The notes below the pieces were generated by a model that was not told where the DNA came from, ran no database searches, and was given only the letters and a program-made list of their open reading frames with translations. Both the position numbers and the translations under genes were made by a program. Shown piece after piece: positions 10,801 through 18,265 of a stretch of DNA of 64,000 bases. Origin of the DNA: Ornithinimicrobium pratense (GTDB lineage Bacteria > Actinomycetota > Actinomycetes > Actinomycetales > Dermatophilaceae); contig NZ_CP044427.1 in the NCBI RefSeq assembly GCF_008843165.1, forward strand, positions 806,001-870,000. Reading direction: 5' to 3'. Within the stretch, counting starts at the first letter, position 1; every line of letters starts with the position of its first letter.

Positions 10801-12402
10801 GTGACCCGAGTCCTGCACTGGATGCCTCGCGCCCTGAGCCTCATGCTGGCCGTCGTCGCCGGGGTAGCGTTGGTCGCGCCGCGGAACACCTGGTTCGTCT
10901 TCCCCGTGGGGGCCGTCTGGGCCGCCACGGCCGTCGTCCTCCTCGCGTTCATCGGTGGAGCACGGACGGGCAACGCCATGGCGCGGGCGGTGGCTCGCAG
11001 GCCGGCCCGGGCAGTGGCGCTCGGCACGGTCCTCGGTGGTGTGTTGATCCTCGCCCACCTGCCTCTGGCCCTGATCGACTTCGGCTGGGACGCCCGCCAG
11101 GTCTACTGGGCGGTCGAGAAGCTCGCGGATGGGCGGGGTTTGAGCCAAGGGGGTGTCGAGTACTTTGCGAAGTATCCCAACAACATTCCCCTGCTCGCCC
11201 TCATGTACGGCGGCGTCACCATCGGTTCCGGGCTGGGTCTGCCCGTCCTCGCCGGCATGCTCGCGGTTCAGACGGCCGGGATGCTGGTGGTCCTCTGGTG
11301 TCTCGGTTCGACGCTGGTGCGGCTCGGGCGGCCAGGTGCGGTGTGGCCGGCCCAGGCGCTGGCCACGGTGCTTCTCGGCCTCAACGCTCAGGCCGCCATC
11401 CCCTACTCCGACCTGCCGACCGCCGCCTTGGTGGCACTTGCCCTCTGGGCAGTGGTCCGCGCCTGGACGGGGGCCGGTGGGGCATGGTGGGCGGTGGCGC
11501 TCGCGGCCCTGGTGCTTGCGGTCAGCCTTAAGGCGTATGCCGTGGCGCTCGCCCTGGGGGCGCTCGCGCTCGTGCCCGCGCTGGCCCAGCGGCGGGGGCG
11601 CGTGCGGGCTGGAGCGGTGGTGCTGGGCGTCCTGGCCACGCTGGTGGTGGGTGTTGTCGGGGTCCACGCCGGTGCCGCACGCTTCACCGAGCTGCCCGAG
11701 GAGCGACGGGCGCAGGCGACGGAGCCTTACCCCGTCGAGCACTTCCTCGCGATGGGCACCTATGACTCGCAGGACCCGTCGCCGACGCGGGCCTACGGCG
11801 CCTGGAACTGGGAGCATGCCTCGGCGATGAGGCACGAGCCGGACCCGGACGTCCGCAGGGAGATCTCCAGACAGAAAATCGGGCAGCAGGTGGGCGAGCG
11901 AGGGGTCGTGGGCAACCTCGAGTTCCTCACCAAGAAGGTGGCCTGGACGTGGGGCGACGGCACCTTCGCGGCCCACTGGGAGGGGGATGACAGGACCCAA
12001 CCGGGACTGCTGCCGGGAAGCTGGGGCCAGATGCAGCAGTGGCACATCGGCAGCGGCGAGCCCTACCGGCAGCACGTCGCACCACTGGTGCAAGGCCTGT
12101 GGGTGGCCGTGCTCCTCATCACGTCGGTCGGCCTGTGGCGTGCCCGAGCCCACCCCTGGGTGGCCGCCTGTGCCCTCACCCTCCTGGTGCTCACGGCATA
12201 CCTCAGCATCTTCGAGACCCGCGCGCGCTATCTCGTGGCGCTCCTGCCGGTGCTGCTCCTGCTGACCGGCCTGACTGCGGGCCAGGCCCGGGCGGGAAAG
12301 AGCCGGCCTGCCGCAGCCGCGCGGGAGTCAGCGCACGCCGGCGTGAGGGGGCTGACGGGGTTGCGCCCACAGCGGACAGTTGGCAACACACCTCGGCCAT
12401 GA
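10801..12402 (+). CDS. Polytopic membrane protein, GT-C glycosyltransferase-like
   Basis: 533-aa integral membrane protein with about 11-12 hydrophobic helices. A loop with FGWDARQVYWAVEKLADG, containing a D-x-x-x-x-Y pattern, follows the second or third helix. GT-C glycosyltransferases such as the PMT/GT39-like family carry an acidic first extracytoplasmic loop there. A long soluble segment (about residues 295-415, rich in Trp/Glu) and a final helix with TRARYLVALLPVLLLL also fit that class. A role in transferring lipid-linked sugars to cell-envelope acceptors is inferred; substrate unknown. GTG 10801 is chosen because TAGGGT ends 7 nt upstream, consistent with a leaderless mRNA. It lies between clpP2 and clpX, an unusual position. 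Confidence 0.6.
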   Translation: MTRVLHWMPRALSLMLAVVAGVALVAPRNTWFVFPVGAVWAATAVVLLAFIGGARTGNAMARAVARRPARAVALGTVLGGVLILAHLPLALIDFGWDARQVYWAVEKLADGRGLSQGGVEYFAKYPNNIPLLALMYGGVTIGSGLGLPVLAGMLAVQTAGMLVVLWCLGSTLVRLGRPGAVWPAQALATVLLGLNAQAAIPYSDLPTAALVALALWAVVRAWTGAGGAWWAVALAALVLAVSLKAYAVALALGALALVPALAQRRGRVRAGAVVLGVLATLVVGVVGVHAGAARFTELPEERRAQATEPYPVEHFLAMGTYDSQDPSPTRAYGAWNWEHASAMRHEPDPDVRREISRQKIGQQVGERGVVGNLEFLTKKVAWTWGDGTFAAHWEGDDRTQPGLLPGSWGQMQQWHIGSGEPYRQHVAPLVQGLWVAVLLITSVGLWRARAHPWVAACALTLLVLTAYLSIFETRARYLVALLPVLLLLTGLTAGQARAGKSRPAAAARESAHAGVRGLTGLRPQRTVGNTPRP

Positions 12403-12448
12403 GCGCAAAACCCTGTCCCCGTCTCGTCCGGCAAGGTAGCGTCGGGGC

Positions 12449-13720
12449 ATGGCGCGAATGGGTGAGAGCAGCGACCTGCTGAAGTGCTCCTTCTGCGGGA
12501 AGAGCCAGAAGCAGGTCAAGAAGCTGATCGCGGGCCCTGGCGTGTACATCTGCGATGAGTGCATCGACCTGTGCAACGAGATCATCGAGGAGGAGCTGGC
12601 CGAGTCCAGTGACCTGGGCCTGGGCCAGCTGCCCAAGCCACGCGAGATCTTCGAGTTCCTGCAGCAGTATGTCGTGGGCCAGGACCCGGCCAAGCGAGCG
12701 CTCGCGGTCGCGGTCTACAACCACTACAAGCGGATCCAGGCGGGGGAGGGCGTCCGGGGGGAGGACGCGGTGGAGATCGCCAAGTCCAACATCCTGCTCA
12801 TCGGCCCCACCGGTTGCGGCAAGACCTACCTGGCCCAGACCCTGGCCCGGATGCTCAACGTGCCCTTCGCGATCGCCGACGCCACCGCCCTCACCGAGGC
12901 AGGCTACGTGGGCGAGGACGTCGAGAACATCCTGCTCAAGCTGATCCAGGCCGCGGACTTCGACGTCAAGAAGGCCGAGACCGGGATCATCTACATCGAC
13001 GAGATCGACAAGATCGCCCGCAAGAGCGAGAACCCCTCGATCACCCGTGACGTCTCCGGTGAGGGCGTGCAGCAGGCTCTGCTGAAGATCCTGGAGGGCA
13101 CGGTCGCCTCGGTGCCGCCGCAGGGCGGGCGCAAGCACCCGCACCAGGAGTTCATCCAGATCGACACCGGCAATGTGCTGTTCATCGTCGGGGGTGCCTT
13201 TGCCGGGATGGAGAGGATCATCGAGGCCCGCACCGGCAAGCAGGGCCTGGGCTTCGGGGCGGAGTTGAAGTCGGCCACCGACGCCAACGAGCACTTCGCC
13301 GAGGTGCTGCCCGAGGACCTGATGAAGTTCGGCCTCATCCCCGAGTTCATCGGCCGCCTTCCGGTCATCACCACGGTCACCCCGCTGGACCGGGACGCGC
13401 TGGTCAACATCCTGACCGAGCCGCGCAACGCGCTGGTCAAGCAGTACCAGCGGATGTTCGAGATCGACGGCGTGGAGCTGGAGTTCGAGGACAAGGCACT
13501 CGACTCGATCGCCGACCAGGCGCTGCTGCGCGGCACCGGGGCCCGCGGCCTGCGGGCCATCCTGGAAGAGGTGCTGCTGCCGGTGATGTTCGACGTCCCC
13601 AGCGACGACGAGATCGCCAAGGTGGTCATCACCGGGGACGTCGTCGCCAAGAACGTGAACCCCACGATCGTGCGCCGCGAGGTGCAGCGCAAGCGCACCC
13701 AGCGCAAAGAGAGCGCCTGA
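12449..13720 (+). CDS. clpX: ATP-dependent Clp protease ATP-binding subunit ClpX
   Basis: 423-aa AAA+ unfoldase that recognises and threads substrates into ClpP1P2. The N-terminal zinc-binding domain has Cys13, Cys16, Cys35 and Cys38 (CSFC...CDEC). Walker A is GPTGCGKT at 119-126, Walker B is IYIDEID with Asp184-Glu185, and the pore loop and sensor-2 region (GARGLRAI) are present. The N-terminal 45 residues match mycobacterial ClpX closely. ATG 12449 follows TAGCGT by 6 nt, so the transcript may be leaderless. An imperfect GGGCTGA/TCAGCCC inverted repeat at the stop may serve as a shared terminator with the convergent gene. Confidence 0.97.
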   Translation: MARMGESSDLLKCSFCGKSQKQVKKLIAGPGVYICDECIDLCNEIIEEELAESSDLGLGQLPKPREIFEFLQQYVVGQDPAKRALAVAVYNHYKRIQAGEGVRGEDAVEIAKSNILLIGPTGCGKTYLAQTLARMLNVPFAIADATALTEAGYVGEDVENILLKLIQAADFDVKKAETGIIYIDEIDKIARKSENPSITRDVSGEGVQQALLKILEGTVASVPPQGGRKHPHQEFIQIDTGNVLFIVGGAFAGMERIIEARTGKQGLGFGAELKSATDANEHFAEVLPEDLMKFGLIPEFIGRLPVITTVTPLDRDALVNILTEPRNALVKQYQRMFEIDGVELEFEDKALDSIADQALLRGTGARGLRAILEEVLLPVMFDVPSDDEIAKVVITGDVVAKNVNPTIVRREVQRKRTQRKESA

Positions 13721-13746
13721 GGGCTGACCGGGCGTATGCCGACTGC

Positions 13747-14295
13747 TCAGCCCCTCCGCACGGCCGACCGGGTGCCGCGGACGTAGAAGGCCAGCGCGGC
13801 GACCAGCAGCGTCAGTCCCAGAATGCCCGGCACCGCCCCGCCTGCACCCGTCGCGACCCCGCTGACTACACCGGTCAGTCCCCAGACGAGGATGGCCAGG
13901 GCTGCGACGAGGGCGACCCGCACCCCATACAGCTCGATCACTGACCGGGGCAACGCTGCCTGCGGGGGCACCGAGGCGGCCAGCGCGGTCCCGGCGTGCA
14001 CCAGGAGCAGACCGAGGGTGGCGGGCAGGAGAGCCCAGTGCCAGGGGCCTTCGGCGCTGGCCCACCACGAGGCGATCCCGAACAGGACGAAGGTGACCGG
14101 GAGCAGCGTGACCGGGTTGAGGGCGAGCCCCAGCCCGAGCAGCAGCATCCCGCCCCAGGACCACCAGCCTCCGCCACCGGCGGCGACGAAGGACAGCAGG
14201 AAGACCAGCGCGCCGGCGACCGCCACCAGGCGCACCCTCAGCTGGGTCTGGCTGGCCGACACGAGGTCGATCCATAGAGCTCGCAGCTCAGTCAC
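13747..14295 (-). CDS. Hypothetical membrane protein at the end of the MoxR/DUF58 operon
   Basis: 182-aa protein with about five hydrophobic helices separated by short loops (around residues 22-40, 45-75, 85-108, 120-145 and 150-172). It has no motif I recognise. It is the last gene of the leftward operon after the DUF58 gene (46-bp gap), with which it is probably cotranscribed. By position it may act with the MoxR-DUF58-DUF4129 proteins at the membrane, which is inference only. Confidence 0.6.
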   Translation of the reverse strand: MTELRALWIDLVSASQTQLRVRLVAVAGALVFLLSFVAAGGGGWWSWGGMLLLGLGLALNPVTLLPVTFVLFGIASWWASAEGPWHWALLPATLGLLLVHAGTALAASVPPQAALPRSVIELYGVRVALVAALAILVWGLTGVVSGVATGAGGAVPGILGLTLLVAALAFYVRGTRSAVRRG

Positions 14296-14341
14296 GCCGC
14301 GACCCTCCTGCCGTCAGGGGCCGTACGGGGCAACAGCGCGC

Positions 14342-15742
14342 TCATACCCCGGCCCTCCTGCCGCGGCGAGCCAGCTCGCGCAGCACCACGTCGAGGCTAC
14401 CCGGGCCCAGCCACGGCACGACCGCCACGCCTTGGGCCTGGATGGCCCGGATCTCCCGCTCGCGCTCCAACAGTCGGATGCGCCAGGCGGTCCGGGCCAG
14501 CTGGTCCTTGTCCGCACTCGGCACCACACCGCCCTCCTGCGGGTCGACGAGCGCGTCGATGACGACCACCGAGATCCCGCGGGCGGCCAGCATCGCGGCC
14601 TGGGTCAGCGCGTCGGGGGAGACCAGCGCGGAGATCATCACCACCAGCGTGCCCTCCTTGACGCCCAGGTGGACGGTGGCGGGGTCGGTCTGGTCGTCGA
14701 CGGAGGGCACCACCCGGCACAGGGTGTCCAGGATGCGTATGCCGTGTCGCTTGCCGGTGCCGATCGGCACCGTCAGGGGGGTGCGGGCCGACAGGACGCG
14801 CAGGCTGACCCGGTCCCCCTGCTGCAGGAAATGCTCGGATATTGCGGCGGCGGCCCGCACCGAGCGGTCCAGGGAGCTGGGCTCGCCGTCGAGGCCGCCA
14901 GAGACACCCAGGTCGTAGTGGGCGTCGAGGAGCACCGCGACGTGGGTGTCCTGGTCGGCGTAGCTGGAGGTGACGTAGAGCTGCCCGGGCTCGCGCGTGG
15001 AACGCGGCCAGTGGATGCGTCGCAGCCGGTCCCCGACCTGGAAGGGGCGCAGCGTGGCGAACTCGGCGCCGTCCCCGGGGCGGGCGGACCGGTGCTGCCC
15101 TACCAGCCCGCGCGGGTGCGGGGCCGGGGCAGAGGTGTCGAAGGCCAGAGGCTGCGGCAGCACCCGCAGACCCAACGGAGGCTGGGAGATGGGCCCCCAA
15201 CGGAAGGAGCCCCAGGCGCTGGTGGCGGCCATCTGCACTGGTCCCACGCGGCGCACGCCCCACCGGCCGACCCGCAGCCCGACCAGGACGCGTCGCAGCC
15301 CGCCGACGGTCTCGCCTGAGGCGTCGGCGACCGCGCAGGTGTGCTCCTTCTCCAAGCCCTCCAGGTCGCGCACGGCGCGGACCTGCTCCTGCACGACGCC
15401 TTCGATGTAGGGCGCGGGCGAGACGGCGGCCGAGAGCACCTCTGCCCCCTCCACGGGCTCGATCGCGGCGACGGCCAGCACCTGCTGGCCCTCCCGCACC
15501 AAACTGTGTGAGAGCGCGAACCGCCGGGTCGGGACGGCGTGCGGGCGGGTCACTACGCTCCAGGCCAGGATCATCGCGAACGGCGAGGCCAGCACGAGCA
15601 GGTCCGGCCGGCGCCACAGCAGCGCGACCGGGGCCACCGTGAGGACCACGACGAGGCAGCGCAGGTAGGCGTGCGTCGCGCGCCAGCGGTCCCGCCAGTC
15701 GGCGGGGTCCGCGCGCTGCGCGGTGGGCGGGGCACTGGCCAT
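14342..15742 (-). CDS. DUF58 domain protein (von Willebrand-like fold)
   Basis: 466-aa protein with two N-terminal membrane helices (about residues 27-60) and a large soluble part. The DUF58 hallmark, an R-x-x-x-V-G-D-x-x-R-x-I-H-W segment, is present as RPFQVGDRLRRIHWPRSTR. It is followed by a vWA-like region with a DAHYDLG strand. DUF58 proteins are nearly always encoded beside a MoxR ATPase and a DUF4129 protein, as here, and are thought to be assembly or maturation factors for envelope complexes. The gene starts 8 bp after the moxR stop. Confidence 0.85.
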   Translation of the reverse strand: MASAPPTAQRADPADWRDRWRATHAYLRCLVVVLTVAPVALLWRRPDLLVLASPFAMILAWSVVTRPHAVPTRRFALSHSLVREGQQVLAVAAIEPVEGAEVLSAAVSPAPYIEGVVQEQVRAVRDLEGLEKEHTCAVADASGETVGGLRRVLVGLRVGRWGVRRVGPVQMAATSAWGSFRWGPISQPPLGLRVLPQPLAFDTSAPAPHPRGLVGQHRSARPGDGAEFATLRPFQVGDRLRRIHWPRSTREPGQLYVTSSYADQDTHVAVLLDAHYDLGVSGGLDGEPSSLDRSVRAAAAISEHFLQQGDRVSLRVLSARTPLTVPIGTGKRHGIRILDTLCRVVPSVDDQTDPATVHLGVKEGTLVVMISALVSPDALTQAAMLAARGISVVVIDALVDPQEGGVVPSADKDQLARTAWRIRLLEREREIRAIQAQGVAVVPWLGPGSLDVVLRELARRGRRAGV

Positions 15743-15750
15743 GGACAGCC

Positions 15751-16809
15751 TCAGCGCCGGTCGCCGGTGGGGGTGCCGGCGCCGGCTGCCGCCCGGGTGC
15801 CCGGCGCGTCATCGGCCTCGACCGTCGCGGCCCCGGTCCGGGACCCCGGCACCGGCACCTGACCCAGCGCGGCGGTCACAACCGCTGCGCCGCCGGTGTC
15901 CGACATCCACAGCTCGGGCTTGATCGAGATCCGGTGGTCCAGGACGGCGTGCGCGACCGCCTTGACGTCCTCGGGGGTGACGAAGTCACGGCCGTGCACC
16001 ACGGCATACGCCCGGCTGGTCAGCATCAGCGCCAACGAGCCGCGGGGGGAGGAGCCGACCAGCACCGCCCGGTGCCGGCGGGTGGCCGCGGCCAGCTCGA
16101 CGCAGTAGCGGGAGATGTCGTCCTCCACCGGCACGGTCTCGATCGCGGCCTGCATGGCCGCCAGCCCCTCGGCGTCGGTGACCGCCTCGAGGTGCTGGTC
16201 CTCCTGCTGGCGGGCGATCCGGCGGCGCAGCACGTCCCACTCCTCCTCGGCGGTGGGGTAGCCGAAGGAGACCCGCATGAGGAAACGGTCGAGCTGGGCC
16301 TCGGGCAAGGGGTAGGTGCCCTCGTACTCGACCGGGTTGGCGGTGGCCAGGACGTGGAAGGGCTGCGGCAGCGCGAAGGTCTGGCCCTCGACGGTGACCT
16401 GGTGCTCCTGCATCGCCTCCAGCAGCGCTGACTGCGTCTTGGGGGGCGTGCGGTTGATCTCGTCGGCGAGCAGCAGGCCGGTGAACAGCGGCCCGGGCCG
16501 GAAGGCGAACTCGGAGACCTTCTGGTCGTAGACGAAGGACCCGGTGAGGTCCGAGGGCAGCAGGTCGGGGGTGAACTGGGCGCGGGTGAAGTCCAGCCCC
16601 AGGGTCTGGGCGAAGGATCGCGCCGCCAGGGTCTTGCCCAGGCCGGGGAAGTCCTCCAGCAGCACGTGGCCCCGGGACAGGACGGAGGTCAGCACGAGAG
16701 TCAGTGACTCACGCTTGCCCACGACTGCCTGCTCGACGCGGTCCAGCACCGCACCGGCCCGTGCGCACACCTCGGCCACGCTCATCTGCGCGGTCGTCGT
16801 CTCGGTCAT
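15751..16809 (-). CDS. MoxR family AAA+ ATPase
   Basis: 352-aa AAA_3-type ATPase, a chaperone-like enzyme for complex maturation. Walker A is PGLGKT at residues 55-60. Walker B is LLADEINR. The MoxR core segments EFAFRPGPLF, PKTQSALLEAMQEHQVT and ANPVEYEGTYPLPEAQLDRF are all present, along with the C-terminal lid (SPRGSLALMLTSRAYA). A Pro/Ala/Gly-rich tail of about 35 residues is dispensable-looking. The start codon overlaps the upstream stop in ATGA (16806-16809), indicating translational coupling within the operon. Confidence 0.93.
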   Translation of the reverse strand: MTETTTAQMSVAEVCARAGAVLDRVEQAVVGKRESLTLVLTSVLSRGHVLLEDFPGLGKTLAARSFAQTLGLDFTRAQFTPDLLPSDLTGSFVYDQKVSEFAFRPGPLFTGLLLADEINRTPPKTQSALLEAMQEHQVTVEGQTFALPQPFHVLATANPVEYEGTYPLPEAQLDRFLMRVSFGYPTAEEEWDVLRRRIARQQEDQHLEAVTDAEGLAAMQAAIETVPVEDDISRYCVELAAATRRHRAVLVGSSPRGSLALMLTSRAYAVVHGRDFVTPEDVKAVAHAVLDHRISIKPELWMSDTGGAAVVTAALGQVPVPGSRTGAATVEADDAPGTRAAAGAGTPTGDRR

Positions 16810-17324
16810 AGCTTCTCGATCCCTTCGATGGCGTGGTGCAGCGCGCTCCGGCTGCGTCGGCGGGTGTCTGTGGGAGGGGCGTCCAGGTATCTGATCAGGC
16901 CAGGGGAAAGCACCTGGCGGGCCAGCTCGGGCTGGTCGTCGAGGTCGATGTCGTGCCGGGCCCGCAACCGTTCGGCTGTCAGCTCGCGCAGCACTGGATA
17001 GATGTGGTCGGGCCGGTCCTCGCGCTCCAGCGCGTCGCGCAGGTCACGGCGCAGGCGCAGCAGGCGGTAGTCCATCGCGGCGGGTGGGGTCGACTCGGCG
17101 TGCGGGGTGGAGACCCAGTAGGCCGGTTCGACCCCGCGGCCGTCCTGGGCCAGTACCCGGTGGATCAGCGCCAGGACCGCGGTGCCCAGCAGGACGACGA
17201 GTACCGCCGCGGGCAGGGTATGCGGCAGCGAGCCGATGTAGTACAGCAGCGCCCCCACTCCGAGCGCGAGCAGGGCAAAAGGCAGGTAGGCGGCCCGGAG
17301 CCGGTCCCACAGGCGCGGGCGCAT
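16806..17324 (-). CDS. Small membrane protein of the MoxR operon
   Basis: 172 aa. Two hydrophobic helices lie near residues 13-32 and 37-56, followed by a soluble, charged region ending in HHAIEGIEKL. No recognised catalytic motif is present. The start ATG overlaps the upstream stop (TGATG at 17322-17326) and its own stop overlaps the moxR start, so it is locked into the operon on both sides. The longer frame upstream in this phase overlaps the DUF4129 gene and was rejected. Comparable small membrane genes occur in other MoxR-DUF58 operons of actinobacteria, but I cannot name the family. Confidence 0.65.
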   Translation of the reverse strand: MRPRLWDRLRAAYLPFALLALGVGALLYYIGSLPHTLPAAVLVVLLGTAVLALIHRVLAQDGRGVEPAYWVSTPHAESTPPAAMDYRLLRLRRDLRDALEREDRPDHIYPVLRELTAERLRARHDIDLDDQPELARQVLSPGLIRYLDAPPTDTRRRSRSALHHAIEGIEKL

Positions 17325-18160
17325 CAGCGGTCCGTCCCGTGCTGGGGGCGTCCGCGGCCACCGTGCGGGGTGTCGCCGGATCGGGCAACCTCGGCCGGGG
17401 TGCCCTCCCCGGCGACGGCCTGCGCGGCGGTCTGGTCGGTGGCCTCCCGCGCCTCTCGGGCCTCCTGCTCGGCCTTGACCTTGCGGCGCAGGTCGTGGTG
17501 GATCCGCTCCAGGGCGTCGACGGCGGCCCGGCGTTGCCCCTCGGTGATGGGGTGGCGGGAGAAGCGAGCCTCGCGGTAGGCGGCGGCTAGGTCGCGGATG
17601 GCCAACGGGTCGACCTCCCAGCGGGTCAGGACCTCGCCGGTGAGCTCGCTGGCGGTCTGGGAGGGGTCTTGGTCCAACCCCGAGCGCTGGACGGCGTCCT
17701 CCAGGGCCACCCAGCAGGCGACGACCGCGTTGCGCGGGTCGCCCTGCGTCAGGGCGCGGTAGCGGACCTCCTCGCCGCTGGCGTCCAGGAGGGCGGCCAG
17801 TTCCTCCTCGCGCTCCCGGGGCGGACCGGTGCCTTCGCGCTTCTCGCGCTCGAGCAACCTGCGGAGGACGTGCAGCAGCCCGAAGACGAGCGTGAGCAGG
17901 AGCAGCAGCTGGACGGCGTCGACGATCCACTGATTGAGGTCTGGCCCGTCGGGCGAGTCGGCCGCCTGCTCCGGGGGGAGGGTCTCGAGCTCGAGGTCGA
18001 CGGGGGGCTCTGCCTGCATCGTGATCGGCGGGGGCCCCCAAGTGCCCTGGGGCGCCCCGACCAGCGGTGACCCGCTGGAGGAGCTCCAGACCAGCAGAAG
18101 CAGGCCCCCCACGGCCAACAGCACGGTGACCACCACGGTCGACGTCATGCCCCTACGCAT
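17324..18160 (-). CDS. DUF4129 domain membrane protein
   Basis: 278-aa protein with an N-terminal helix (TVVVTVLLAVGGLLLLVW), a Pro/Glu-rich external segment of about 55 residues, a second helix (VQLLLLLTLVFGLLHVL) and a cytoplasmic DUF4129 domain. That domain contains DPRNAVVACWVALEDAVQRSGL...QTASELT and AAAYREARFSRHPITEGQ, the hallmark of the family. It is the first gene of the five-gene operon. ATG 18160 was preferred over GTG/ATG choices further upstream: those lie in repeat sequence, and TAGGGT ends 7 nt before this ATG, suggesting a leaderless start. Confidence 0.85.
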   Translation of the reverse strand: MRRGMTSTVVVTVLLAVGGLLLLVWSSSSGSPLVGAPQGTWGPPPITMQAEPPVDLELETLPPEQAADSPDGPDLNQWIVDAVQLLLLLTLVFGLLHVLRRLLEREKREGTGPPREREEELAALLDASGEEVRYRALTQGDPRNAVVACWVALEDAVQRSGLDQDPSQTASELTGEVLTRWEVDPLAIRDLAAAYREARFSRHPITEGQRRAAVDALERIHHDLRRKVKAEQEAREAREATDQTAAQAVAGEGTPAEVARSGDTPHGGRGRPQHGTDR

Positions 18161-18167
18161 GCCCGCC

Positions 18168-18173
18168 ACCCTA
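18168..18173 (-). promoter_or_regulatory. -10 element of the DUF4129-MoxR operon
   Basis: On the minus strand TAGGGT ends 7 nt before ATG 18160, the right distance for transcription to start at or next to the start codon. The -35 position falls inside the tandem array at 18178-18262. The repeat units also contain a -10-like TAGCGT, so this promoter may be a diverged copy of the repeat. Confidence 0.45.
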
Positions 18174-18177
18174 TGTC

Positions 18178-18262
18178 GCCCCGACCGGGGACACGCTATG
18201 CCCCCGACCGGGGACACGCTATGCCCCCGACCGGGGACAGGCTATGCCCCCGACCGGGGACA
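18178..18262. repeat. 23-bp tandem repeat array (about 4 copies)
   Basis: Four near-identical units with a 23-bp period start at 18182, 18205, 18228 and 18251. Each contains CCCCGACCGGGG, able to form a short CCCC/GGGG hairpin, then ACACGCTATG (ACAGGCTATG in the third unit). The array fills the gap between the valS stop and the DUF4129 operon promoter. There are no spacers, so it is not a CRISPR array. Confidence 0.9.
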
Positions 18263-18265
18263 CGG

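Noticed and set aside
13720..13752. Bidirectional terminator between clpX and the convergent membrane gene
   Set aside because: Only a 7-bp inverted repeat with a long loop is present, partly inside the coding ends; too weak to list as a feature.
18178..18262. CRISPR array
   Set aside because: Units are contiguous with no unique spacers and there are no cas genes in the window; the same applies to 31334-31396.
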